A stretch of DNA of 64,000 bases from JACVRN01 sp036403815 (lineage in GTDB: Bacteria; Acidobacteriota; Blastocatellia; Pyrinomonadales; Pyrinomonadaceae): NCBI GenBank assembly GCA_036403815.1, contig DASWQH010000017.1:10379-74378 (forward strand). The letters are read 5' to 3'. A model generated the notes under the pieces. The model saw only the letters and a list, made by a program, of their open reading frames with translations, did not search any database and was not told the origin of the DNA. The position numbers and the translations under genes are program-made. This document shows positions 33,650 to 41,799 of this stretch, piece by piece (the stretch's first letter is position 1; every line of letters begins with the position of its first letter).

Positions 33650-33755
33650 GTGACCCCATAACAGTTGTTATCGGACTCTGACAATGCGCGGTGACTATTC
33701 AGGTCGTCCTCGACGTGCCGAGCTACTGTTGAGCGAGCCAGCCAAGGTCGCCGAC

Positions 33756-34817
33756 CTACGATAAACCTGTCTGGTCATTGTCGACCTTTGAAGCCCGTAT
33801 CATGCGCGGGCTTGATCCGGTCCATCGCTTGAAGGCGCGTGAGAACGCAGCCGGCTCGGAGAAGCCCACTAGATAAGCTGTCTGGTTCACTGGGACTTTT
33901 TTCCCATTCAAGTAGTGGAGCGCCAGCTTGTGACGCAATTCATCCAAAACCTTCTCGAAGGTGATGCCCTCCGCCTTCAACTTGCGAAAAAGAGTCTGAC
34001 GGCTGAGACCCAATTTGACGGCGATCATGTCCATGCTCGCTTCGCCAGTGTGCAGGATGAGGATCAGTAGATTCTCGACGCGGCCCCTCATGGTTTTCGA
34101 CATCTCCAGACTCTTGAGCAATTCTTCCGCACGAGCGCTCAATACCTCGGAAAGATAGGGGTTCGTGCGTGGCAACTTCATGTTCAGAATTGCCTCATCA
34201 ACCAGCAATGCGTTCATGTGGCTGTCGAAGAACAGCGGTACACCGAAGATGCGATCATATTCGGCGCGGTAGCTCGGCTCTGCGTGAGTGAAGCGGATAG
34301 CTTTCGGAAACGACAGATTCGCGAAATTAGGCATGGAAGCCACCAGCGCCCGGGCACCACAGACACTGCGCGCGAAGGCGGCTTCCGTCAGCAGCGGATT
34401 AGCTATGTAGATGTCGGATGTGGATTTCAACCACACCTCCCCATTTTCACGGACGAACTCAGCTACGTCTGCGGTTCCACCGTCGTCCGCATCGAGCGTC
34501 AGAGGTGCATAGCGGTTCACTTGCCGGCGCACTGACTCCACGTTGTCAAAGGCCACGCCGATCAACCCAACCAGCGATATGTCCTGCAACCTAACCGCTT
34601 CGCCAAAAAGCAGCGAGAGGGCCGGTTCGTTGCACAACTCGATCCCCGCCTTCAACAATGCTAAGTAGTTCGCCAAGGGAATGCGGTTGTCCTGATCCTT
34701 GAGGTCTTCAGGGCGAAGCTGCGAGCGCGCGATCAGCGTCTGGCGATCAGCGCCGCGCGAAACGGCGAAATCAAGCAAGGCTTTGGGATAGCCGGCGGCA
34801 ATCGTCGGATTAGGCAT
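33756..34817 (-). CDS. AraC-family regulator with arabinose-binding-like N-terminal domain
   Basis: 353 residues. The N-terminal about 200 residues match the Arabinose_bd domain of OruR/PqrA-type regulators (LDFAVSRGADRQTL, GIELCNEPALSLLFGEAVR). The C-terminal AraC helix-turn-helix pair spans about 255-345 (ASMDMIAVKLGLSRQTLFRK, VNQTAYLVGFSEPAAFSRAF, RWTGSSPRMIR). It is divergent from the secreted-protein and oxidoreductase genes across a 143-bp gap, so it probably activates them. The inducer is unknown. Confidence 0.87.
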   Translation of the reverse strand: MPNPTIAAGYPKALLDFAVSRGADRQTLIARSQLRPEDLKDQDNRIPLANYLALLKAGIELCNEPALSLLFGEAVRLQDISLVGLIGVAFDNVESVRRQVNRYAPLTLDADDGGTADVAEFVRENGEVWLKSTSDIYIANPLLTEAAFARSVCGARALVASMPNFANLSFPKAIRFTHAEPSYRAEYDRIFGVPLFFDSHMNALLVDEAILNMKLPRTNPYLSEVLSARAEELLKSLEMSKTMRGRVENLLILILHTGEASMDMIAVKLGLSRQTLFRKLKAEGITFEKVLDELRHKLALHYLNGKKVPVNQTAYLVGFSEPAAFSRAFKRWTGSSPRMIRASKVDNDQTGLS

Positions 34818-34960
34818 CCGTTGATAGCTCCTTGCAACCTACGGTCATGTTCTTGATACGTGGCGTCATGTCCATTGGTTTCCACTATGCCTAGACTAAG
34901 CGTATTAAATTGTGGAGCGTTCAAGGATGAAGTCCAATTCCAATCTATAAGGAGAAGGAT

Positions 34961-35587
34961 ATGCAAGATACAATCAGTGTTACTCAAGAAGATACCGAGC
35001 GAGGAAAATCTCACGACCATGGTCCTACTGCACGGCCTTGCAAGCGGTTCGGAGGGCGAATGCGAACACTTCTGTCGGCACTTCTGATCTGCCTTCTTGC
35101 GCTAATGGGCCACGGGACATCCGTTGCTCAGATGTCGCACCCCGCCGTGGCCTCCGCGCAGTCCGACGCGCAAAAGGCGTTCGAGATAATGAAGACTCTG
35201 GCGGGTTCCTGGGAGGGCAGTATTATGGGCCTCTACACACACATTACAATTCGCGTGACTTCCAGTGGTAACGCAATCCTGCATGAGGCGACTGGGCCTG
35301 GCAGACCCGACAATCCGATCACCATGTTTTACGTAGACGGAGCTCGCTTGCTCCTGACCCATTATTGTGATGCAGGAAATCGGCCTCGCATGGTTGGCAA
35401 GATCTCGCCGGATGGGAAGACGGTGGAATTCGATCTCCTCGACGTTTCCGGCAGCACGCAAAGAGGGATGATGAACCATATGGTGTTCACCATAATCGAC
35501 GCCAACCATCACTCCGAGGCGGCGACTTACACGCTTCCCGGAAATAAGCCGATGGTCGCGCAATTCATCTTAACGCGCACAAAATGA
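34961..35587 (+). CDS. Secreted DUF1579-like hypothetical protein
   Basis: 208 residues from ATG 34961, which has AAGGAG at good spacing. A second ATG at 35060 (GGAGG before it) starts directly at a signal peptide (MRTLLSALLICLLALMGHGT); the first start would place 33 charged residues ahead of it. The mature part (AFEIMKTLAGSWEGSI, HITIRVTSSGNAILHEATG, PDGKTVEFDLLDV) resembles lipocalin-like DUF1579 proteins that follow an L-x-G-x-W start. Ligand and role are unknown. It is followed 96 bp later by the oxidoreductase gene and shares the AraC-facing promoter region. Confidence 0.7.
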   Translation: MQDTISVTQEDTERGKSHDHGPTARPCKRFGGRMRTLLSALLICLLALMGHGTSVAQMSHPAVASAQSDAQKAFEIMKTLAGSWEGSIMGLYTHITIRVTSSGNAILHEATGPGRPDNPITMFYVDGARLLLTHYCDAGNRPRMVGKISPDGKTVEFDLLDVSGSTQRGMMNHMVFTIIDANHHSEAATYTLPGNKPMVAQFILTRTK

Positions 35588-35683
35588 CGGAGCGTATTTT
35601 CATCGTGAGGGTTATTGTGGGAATCTGATGGGCCGTGACGCTCAGGTCGAACGTGAGGTTCTGCAGAATCGTAGACGAAACTG

Positions 35684-36670
35684 ATGAAAGCCATTGTCTA
35701 TCACAACGCTGGTTCCCCCGATGTTCTCAAGTTGGAAGAGATTGAAAGGCCGACTCCTGGGGACGATGAAGTTTTGATCAAAGTCCGCGCTGCTTCCGTC
35801 AATCCAATTGACTCTGGCTCAGCGAGACATCCGTTCCTGCGTCGGATACTGTTCGCGATGAGCAAATCAAAGGTCAATCGGCCCGGGCGCGATGTGGCGG
35901 GCCAGGTCGAAGCGGTCGGCAGCAACGTAACACAGTTCAAGCCGGGCGACGCGGTCTTCGGCTTGTGCGGTGGGGCCTTTGCAGAGTATGCAATTGCTTC
36001 CCAATCGGCATTGGTCATGAAACCGGATAACGCGTCGTTTGAGCAAGCGGCTTCTGTGCCCCTGGCGGCACTCACTGCCTTGCAGGGCCTTCGGGACAAA
36101 GGAAACATTCAACCGCAGCAGAAGATCTTGATCAACGGCGCCGCGGGAGGCGTGGGGACCTTCGCTGTGCAAATCGCGAAGTCATTCGGCGCGGAAGTTA
36201 CAGGCGTTTGCAGTACGAGGAACATTGGAATGGTCCGAGCAATCGGCGCAGATCACGTCATTGATTACACCCGAGAGGATTTCACAAAAAGTGGACAACA
36301 TTACGATCTGATTTTCGACCTCGTGGCGAACCATTCGTTCTCAGCGCGCAGACGCGTCTTAACTCCTAAGGGGATATACATCGGGGCCGGCATCGTCGGC
36401 TTAGGCGGGTCGATGCTCCGTCTCCTGGCTCATCAGATCACAGAGCTTGTATTGTCACGCTTCGTGAGCCAGAAGTTCGTCTCGTTCATGACGAAGCTCA
36501 GCAAAGAGGACCTGGTCATAATGGGCGAGCTCATAGAAGCCGGAAGGGTCACACCGGTCATCGACAGTTGTTACGGCTTGAGTGAGGTCCCTGACGCTAT
36601 CCGGTATCTGGAAGACGGACACGCTCAAGGAAAAGTGGTGGTAACTGTAGAACATAACAACAAAACCTAA
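35684..36670 (+). CDS. MDR-family NAD(P)-dependent alcohol dehydrogenase / quinone oxidoreductase
   Basis: 328 residues. GroES-like N-terminal domain (MKAIVYHNAGSPDVLKLEEI, VNPIDSGS, GRDVAGQVEAVG) and a Rossmann domain with KILINGAAGGVGTFAVQIAK and GADHVIDYT. There are no zinc-ligand cysteines, which fits zinc-independent quinone oxidoreductase or enone reductase types. It probably reduces reactive carbonyls or quinones with NADPH. It is downstream of the AraC-divergent promoter and followed by a 305-bp gap (36671-36975) that shows only a promoter with inverted repeat at its right end. Confidence 0.87.
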   Translation: MKAIVYHNAGSPDVLKLEEIERPTPGDDEVLIKVRAASVNPIDSGSARHPFLRRILFAMSKSKVNRPGRDVAGQVEAVGSNVTQFKPGDAVFGLCGGAFAEYAIASQSALVMKPDNASFEQAASVPLAALTALQGLRDKGNIQPQQKILINGAAGGVGTFAVQIAKSFGAEVTGVCSTRNIGMVRAIGADHVIDYTREDFTKSGQHYDLIFDLVANHSFSARRRVLTPKGIYIGAGIVGLGGSMLRLLAHQITELVLSRFVSQKFVSFMTKLSKEDLVIMGELIEAGRVTPVIDSCYGLSEVPDAIRYLEDGHAQGKVVVTVEHNNKT

Positions 36671-36896
36671 CAACCTAAAAACCACGCTGCCGAAGACTTT
36701 GCTCCGCTGCTAGTGATTGCTATATCTCACCAAAACCGTATAAGCCTCAGTTAGGAGAAATAAGGAGAGGTAATCTATAGGTCTGCCTGCTGAACTGTTA
36801 CGGTCTTGTGCTCGATTCTAGAGTTATGTCGTAGATTGCGGTAATTTATAGCTCCAACATTCCGCCCCTCGGACCCGTCGCGAGTCATCCGGTTCC

Positions 36897-36948
36897 TTTA
36901 TCGACTGTCAATAATCTACTTGACGATTGTCGATAAATAGTTTATTGA
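36897..36948 (+). promoter_or_regulatory. Inverted repeat over promoter of the DUF2975/XRE pair
   Basis: TTTATCGAC (36897-36905) and GTCGATAAA (36929-36937) form a dyad that encloses a likely -35 TTGACG (36920), with -10 TATTGA at 36943. GGAGGTGA just before the ATG is a perfect ribosome site. The dyad is a natural operator for the small XRE protein encoded second. Confidence 0.5.
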
Positions 36949-36975
36949 TATTCGATATATTGGAGGTGATGAATC

Positions 36976-37503
36976 ATGTCAAGGCAAATCTCGTCATCCG
37001 CCGCGCTGCCGATCGCGTACGTCCTGCTGCGGGTCCTCATCGTCGTGAACTGGCTGGGCGGCGCCGCGATCCTCGCTCTGCTGGTTATCATGCCGAACAG
37101 GCAATGGATCATGAGCGCTTTCGAACTCTCTCCTTCGCCTGAGGCAGAGCGGCTGGTCATGGGCTTGCGCGCGATAGCCGTGCTCGGTCTCGCCACGATT
37201 CCGCTCAATCATGCTGTCCTGAAGCGGCTGCTCGCGATCGTTGAGACGGTTCGCGGGGGCGACCCATTCGTCGCCGCTAACGCGCATCGGTTGCAGGGGA
37301 TCGCCTGGGTGCTGCTCACTCTGAACCTTCTCAGCATTGTGATCGGCGCGATCGCCAAGACCGTTTCGACTCCGACGCATCCGCTTCATATAGACGCCGG
37401 CTTTTCAATCAACGGCTGGCTCGCCGTACTCCTCACGTTCCTGCTGGCCCGCGTGTTCGCGGAAGGCGCGCTCATGCGCGAAGACCTCGAAGGGACGGTG
37501 TGA
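36976..37503 (+). CDS. DUF2975 family membrane protein
   Basis: 175 residues with four membrane helices (about 10-38, 66-84, 112-132, 145-163). The central loop KRLLAIVETVRGGDPFVAAN is the DUF2975 hallmark. These proteins are almost always paired with a tiny XRE regulator of the YozG type, as here: the next gene starts one base after this stop codon. Function is unknown. G+C is higher than in the AT-rich passenger gene to the left, so the pair may have come by transfer. Confidence 0.82.
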   Translation: MSRQISSSAALPIAYVLLRVLIVVNWLGGAAILALLVIMPNRQWIMSAFELSPSPEAERLVMGLRAIAVLGLATIPLNHAVLKRLLAIVETVRGGDPFVAANAHRLQGIAWVLLTLNLLSIVIGAIAKTVSTPTHPLHIDAGFSINGWLAVLLTFLLARVFAEGALMREDLEGTV

Positions 37504-37504
37504 C

Positions 37505-37738
37505 ATGGCGATCGCCGTCAAGCTCGACGACCTACTCCACGATCGGCGGATGACGCTGACCGAGCTCGCGGATCGAGTCGGAATGACGCTGGCCAACCTG
37601 TCGATCCTCAAGACCGGCAAGGCGCGCGCGATCCGCTTCTCGACGCTCGATGCGATCTGCGAGGCGCTCTCTTGCCAGCCTGGCGACATTCTCCGGTTTG
37701 AGCCGGAGCAAGCGGAACGCGAGCGACCGGCAGCGTAG
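37505..37738 (+). CDS. Small XRE (YozG-like) transcriptional regulator
   Basis: 77 residues, essentially one Cro/CI helix-turn-helix: RMTLTELADRVGMTLANLSI, then RFSTLDAICEALSCQPGDIL. The ending CQPGDILRF is typical of the YozG group that accompanies DUF2975 proteins. Start ATG 37505 is directly behind the stop of the membrane gene, so translation is coupled. It probably binds the dyad at 36897-36937. Confidence 0.87.
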   Translation: MAIAVKLDDLLHDRRMTLTELADRVGMTLANLSILKTGKARAIRFSTLDAICEALSCQPGDILRFEPEQAERERPAA

Positions 37739-37831
37739 AGCAAACGGAGCGCAAGCCGATGAACGCCCTGCTGAACGCGCACGCATGCACGTGGCGAGAG
37801 GCACACACAAGTCTAACCAGGAGAATATCAA

Positions 37832-38227
37832 ATGAAAAACAGCGTTATGTTAACCATCTTCTCTCTGCTCTTGCTCCTCTTCTTAACGTTTCACTTGGCG
37901 GGCGACATCGTGTACGGGTATGAGCCGGGAGGGCTCTCAAACCTCATTATGCTGGTGCTCATCTCCGTCGTCTGGCTGTACGGAACGCTGGTGCTCGCCG
38001 GACGGCGCTCGGGGTACATCCTCCTCCTCCTCCTGTCGCTCTTTTCGTTGGTCGTCCCCTACATCCACATGAGCGGGAAGGGTGTCGGCGTCACCAGCAG
38101 GCTCGCCAATACCAGCGGACACTTCTTCTTCGTCTGGACGCTGCTCGCGATCGGCGCGCTCGGACTCTTCTCCGCCATCCTCTCGGCGCGCGGACTGTGG
38201 AGTCTGCCATGGCGCCGGTCCCGGTAG
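37832..38227 (+). CDS. Four-helix hypothetical membrane protein
   Basis: 131 residues, four hydrophobic segments (about 5-25, 38-56, 63-82, 98-118) and a basic tail (PWRRSR). I do not recognise the family. AGGAGA precedes the ATG. It follows the XRE gene by 93 bp and may be the third gene of that operon. Real coding is supported by the consistent hydrophobic pattern and the ribosome site. Confidence 0.65.
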   Translation: MKNSVMLTIFSLLLLLFLTFHLAGDIVYGYEPGGLSNLIMLVLISVVWLYGTLVLAGRRSGYILLLLLSLFSLVVPYIHMSGKGVGVTSRLANTSGHFFFVWTLLAIGALGLFSAILSARGLWSLPWRRSR

Positions 38228-38338
38228 TCCAACAACCCGAACATGGACAGGCCCGTCGCCGGGGCGGAGGTGATCGGCGCGGGTCGGGTTGCGGCCAGCG
38301 ACCGCCGCGCGAGAGTTCTATTCAAGGCGAAGTACGGG

Positions 38339-38370
38339 CTAACAACTCATTCAACCGGAGCGCGGGATAG
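38339..38370 (+). repeat. CTAACAACTCATTCAACCGG block, copy A
   Basis: One of four related blocks in the accessory half of the window (also 45541, 49123, 58658). The wording recalls the outer core of integron attC sites, but no matching second half was found. It is followed directly by the 98-bp repeat. Confidence 0.4.
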
Positions 38371-38382
38371 TCCATACAAACA

Positions 38383-38480
38383 GGCTTTGCACAAAAAGTC
38401 GGGTGAGCCCACAATGAATAGCGGCTCGGAAATCTTCAACTACTTTATCTCGTGCCGTTTTTGACTTTTTGTGCACAGCC
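38383..38480. mobile_element. 98-bp MITE-like repeat, copy 1
   Basis: Ends are inverted: GGCTTTGCACAAAAAGTC at the left and GACTTTTTGTGCACAGCC at the right. A second 98-bp copy at 54235-54332 differs at only four positions. There is no coding capacity. The terminal repeats also occur singly at 33632-33649. Confidence 0.75.
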
Positions 38481-38552
38481 CCTATAGTCATCCGCACATT
38501 TAGTACTAAAGGACGCGGTGATTAGACTCTGCTGATTCATATTTCGAACCTC

Positions 38553-38840
38553 CAGGTGAGGACGAATTCTCTAGTAGATTTCAGGAGCATACTTCTGGAC
38601 CCAGCGAAATATCGTTGTGTGATCTACAGATAGGCCACGCTCTAGCAGCATCTCTTCCAAATCGGGGTAGCTGAGTTGATAGCGGCAGTACTAGCGGACG
38701 CACAGGAGAATAATCGCTGGCTCGTAGTGGCGCTATTTGAAGGGAGATGAATTATGTTTCACTGTTAGAGTCCCGAAGAGGTTGTAGAATGCTCTGAAGG
38801 GTGGATTATAGTGGAGTAGCGAATTCCTGCAACACTGCCC
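38553..38840 (-). mobile_element. Truncated IS6-family copy, 5' end only
   Basis: Reverse-complement match to bases 44592-44877 of the right IS6 copy, nearly exact over the middle of the ORF and weaker towards the end. It carries several stops in the transposase frame, including the same TAG seen in the right copy. Its outer end at 38829-38840 (GCAACACTGCCC) is a TIR of IS26-like wording, facing the transporter operon. Confidence 0.75.
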
Positions 38841-38954
38841 TCGTTGTTTCGGTTGCACGGCGGGCGCTTGCTCAAGCTGTGGCGGCGCGGTTATAAAGAA
38901 CTGATCTGTGCAAAATCACTCTCGCTTCCGACGTTGACGAAAGATAAAGATTTG

Positions 38955-40700
38955 ATGTTAATCACACGCCGCGAACTTCTGCGCCTTGCTGGCATAGCCG
39001 TTGCCGGAAAAGCTTTGGCTGCGTGCAGAGCCACCGGAGTCGGAGAGCAGGAAAACGCGGACATTCCGATTTCAGCTCAACCGTTCGTCACGCCGCAGGG
39101 ACGCGTATTACCACTCGATGCCGCGCCGCTCGAAAAACAGGTTCTTTTTGAACTGGCGGCGGAGCCGCGACATCTAGACATCTCGCGCGACATCTATGGC
39201 GCGGGCGTGGCGATCAACTGGGGCGGCGAGCCATTGCTCAGACGCGACCAGAACCAGAGACTTGTGCCTGCACTCGCGGAATCCTATACCTCTGGCCCCC
39301 GAGCAGAATATTTCGATTTCGTTATACGCAAAAACGCGCGTTGGAGTGACGGAGCGCCGATCACCGCTGACGACTGGGTATTTACGTTCCTTCATCTGGC
39401 CGACCCGTCTCTCGACAATCCCTGGACCTGGTTTTTTTACGACATTAAGGGTATCCGAGACTTGAAGGAAGGCAGAGGCGGGCGCGCTGGTGTCGGCGTG
39501 GAAGCCGTTGACGAACGCACCGTTCGTATTCATGGCGAGGAAGGACCCATACCGCATCTTCCGGCGCTGCTCGCCTATCAGGCCGCCGTGCCCGCGCCGC
39601 GTCACAAAGCGGAGAAGAATCCCGAGCACTGGGCTGATACGGTCGAGGGCTTCGTCTCGTCAGGCCCTATGCGCCTGCTCAGTTGGCAGCATAACCAACG
39701 GCTCGAATGGGATGCGAACCCCTTCTACAACGGCCCACACAAGCCCGGCATACAGCGCCTCGTCCAACTCGTCGGCGCGCCTGCCACAGGCTGGTTCAAC
39801 GCGTGGCTCAATCGAGAGATCGACTACATCGCTATCCTCCAGCCACAGGAAGTCGCAGAGGTACGCGCCGACCCCAACTTGCGGCAGCACCTACACTCGT
39901 TCAACAACTTTCAGACCGAATACCTCGCGCTCGACGTGACCAAGCCGCCGCTCGACAATCTCAAGCTGCGCCAAGCGCTCTCGCACACCGTTGACCGCGA
40001 GGCTTTCTGCAAACAGGTGATGCTCGACACGCGCATCCCGGCCTACTCTATGCTCCCGCCGGGCTTCCCGGCATATAACCCGGATTTGCGGTCTGTGCAA
40101 AACTTCGACGCCGGGAAGGCGCGCGCGCTTCTGGCAGAAGCCGGATATCCAAGTGGCAGAGACTCGGGCGGTAATCAGCTCGTGCTCGCTGTTTTTTCAA
40201 ACGGACGTGATGTCGCATTGGAGTACGTTAAAGATCAATGGGAGCGGCATCTAGGCATCAGCGTCAATCTGCAAATCCTCGAAAATACGGTCTGGGGCTA
40301 CCGCCGAGCGCAACACACGATGCCCGTTTATAGGGGGCAGTACGAATACGACTTCCTTGATCCGGCAAACATGCTCACGCACCTTTGGCGCAGCGAGGGC
40401 GGGCAGGGGTCGCCGCGCCATCCCTGGAAGAATGCGAGGTTCGACGAACTCGTGACGCAGGCCGGTCGCGAGATTGACGAGCAGAATCGCATATCTCTGT
40501 ATCAGCAGGCCGAGCGCGTGTTGGTCGAAGACATAGGCGCAATCTTCTTTACACACATGGTCACGCATCAGGTCTGGTGGCCCTACCTGACGGGCTTCGC
40601 GCCCGACGAGAGCGGCAATGTGGTCTTCCGCTACTTGGACATTTCGCGCTTCCAGATGTATATCAGAAGCGACGTTGATCACTGGCGCAAGCCACGTTAG
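38955..40700 (+). CDS. Peptide/oligopeptide ABC transporter substrate-binding protein
   Basis: 581 residues from ATG 38955; the frame is open to 38844 but the start is set by the signal MLITRRELLRLAGIAVAG, a twin-arginine motif followed by LAAC, a possible lipoprotein cysteine. The SBP_bac_5 fold is clear: LFELAAEPRHLDIS, ARWSDGAPITADDWVFTF, NNFQTEYLALDVTKPPLDNL, LRQALSHTVDREAFCKQV and YPSGRDSGGNQ. It binds peptides, or possibly oligosaccharides, for the permeases encoded downstream. It is the first gene of a five-gene operon; the left IS6 end lies 115 bp upstream. Confidence 0.9.
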   Translation: MLITRRELLRLAGIAVAGKALAACRATGVGEQENADIPISAQPFVTPQGRVLPLDAAPLEKQVLFELAAEPRHLDISRDIYGAGVAINWGGEPLLRRDQNQRLVPALAESYTSGPRAEYFDFVIRKNARWSDGAPITADDWVFTFLHLADPSLDNPWTWFFYDIKGIRDLKEGRGGRAGVGVEAVDERTVRIHGEEGPIPHLPALLAYQAAVPAPRHKAEKNPEHWADTVEGFVSSGPMRLLSWQHNQRLEWDANPFYNGPHKPGIQRLVQLVGAPATGWFNAWLNREIDYIAILQPQEVAEVRADPNLRQHLHSFNNFQTEYLALDVTKPPLDNLKLRQALSHTVDREAFCKQVMLDTRIPAYSMLPPGFPAYNPDLRSVQNFDAGKARALLAEAGYPSGRDSGGNQLVLAVFSNGRDVALEYVKDQWERHLGISVNLQILENTVWGYRRAQHTMPVYRGQYEYDFLDPANMLTHLWRSEGGQGSPRHPWKNARFDELVTQAGREIDEQNRISLYQQAERVLVEDIGAIFFTHMVTHQVWWPYLTGFAPDESGNVVFRYLDISRFQMYIRSDVDHWRKPR

Positions 40701-40788
40701 CCCTTCTGTTCGAGCTTGGGGATGGTTGCGCCGCCGCGCCGCGCCGCTGAGTAACTCAACATCAAAATTCGCGCCGAGCTGCCTTTCA

Positions 40789-41799
40789 ATGACTAAGCCG
40801 TTGCTAGAGGTCTGTAACCTCCACACACAATTTGATTTGAAACAAGGGGTGATACGCGCCGTGAGCGGCGTCTCGTTCACGGTGGACGAAGGTCGTGTGC
40901 TCGGCATCGTCGGCGAGTCGGGCTGTGGCAAGAGCGTGACGGCACTATCAATCATGCGCCTGATTGATCCGCCGGGACGCGTCACCGAAGGCCGCGTACT
41001 CTTTCACGACGACCGTCACACGCGCGACCTGCTGCCGCTTTCACCGCCTGAACTTGAGAGCATCCTGGGCAACCGCATCAGTATGATCTTTCAGGACCCT
41101 TTGACCTCTCTCAATCCAGTCCTGACGGTCGGTTACCAGATTATGGAGTCTTTGCGCGTTCACCGCCGCATGTCAGCGCGGCGGGCACGCGAGGAGGCTC
41201 GCCGCCTCCTCAGTCGCGTTGGCATTGCGGACGCGCACGCGCGGCTCTCGGATTACCCGCACCAGTTCTCAGGCGGCATGCGCCAGCGCGTGATGATCGC
41301 AATGGCGGTCGCCTGTAAGCCGCGTTTGCTCATCGCAGACGAGCCGACGACCGCGCTCGACGTGACGATTCAAGCCCAAATCCTCAACCTCCTGCGCGAA
41401 CTCCGCCGCGAACTCGGCACGTCCATCATCATCATCACGCACGATCTGGGCGTCATCGCACAGCTCGCTGATGTGGTCACCGTCATGTACGCGGGCAGAA
41501 TCGTTGAGAACGCTCCGGTCGAAGATATTTTTAACGCGCCGCAGCACCCATACACGCAGGCGCTCGTCGCTTCGATTCCGCGTCTGAACGAATGGCACGA
41601 GCGGCTGCCAGTGATCGAAGGCTCGCCGCCGAGCCTCCAGGGCGGCGGGGCGGCGGGTTGCGCTTTCGAGCCGCGTTGCCCCAAGCGCATCGGGCGCTGT
41701 GCAACGGAGCGCCCGCCCTTAGTCGAGCTTCAGGCCAGCCACTCGTGCGCTTGCTGGGTCGCGCAGGCAGAGATGCAGGGAGCGCACGCTAATGTCTGA
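40789..41799 (+). CDS. Peptide ABC transporter ATPase (DppD/OppD type)
   Basis: 336 residues from ATG 40789 (TKPLLEVCNLHTQF); the upstream extension is not homologous. Walker A GESGCGKS, Q-loop FQDPLTSLNPV, signature SGGMRQR, Walker B LLIADEPTTALDV and H-loop ITHDLG. The C-terminal oligopeptide/dipeptide transporter extension carries the cysteines of CAFEPRCPKRIGRC, an Fe-S-type motif of this family. It pairs with the next ATPase. It overlaps the next gene by 8 bp. Confidence 0.92.
   Translation: MTKPLLEVCNLHTQFDLKQGVIRAVSGVSFTVDEGRVLGIVGESGCGKSVTALSIMRLIDPPGRVTEGRVLFHDDRHTRDLLPLSPPELESILGNRISMIFQDPLTSLNPVLTVGYQIMESLRVHRRMSARRAREEARRLLSRVGIADAHARLSDYPHQFSGGMRQRVMIAMAVACKPRLLIADEPTTALDVTIQAQILNLLRELRRELGTSIIIITHDLGVIAQLADVVTVMYAGRIVENAPVEDIFNAPQHPYTQALVASIPRLNEWHERLPVIEGSPPSLQGGGAAGCAFEPRCPKRIGRCATERPPLVELQASHSCACWVAQAEMQGAHANV

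Larger units (their letters stand above)
32096..33689. mobile_element. IS-derived element with 23-bp terminal inverted repeats and a passenger gene
   Basis: The ends 32096-32118 and 33667-33689 are inverted copies with one mismatch (GCGCATTGTCAGAGTC...). The size, 1594 bp, is normal for an IS, yet inside there are only about 115 codons of transposase C-terminus followed by an unrelated convergent gene. No target duplication is visible. I infer an IS that lost most of its transposase and now carries other DNA, or two fused IS ends. Confidence 0.65.

Noticed and set aside
40251..40985. 244-codon frame antisense to the transporter genes
   Set aside because: Shadow of the binding protein and ATPase genes.
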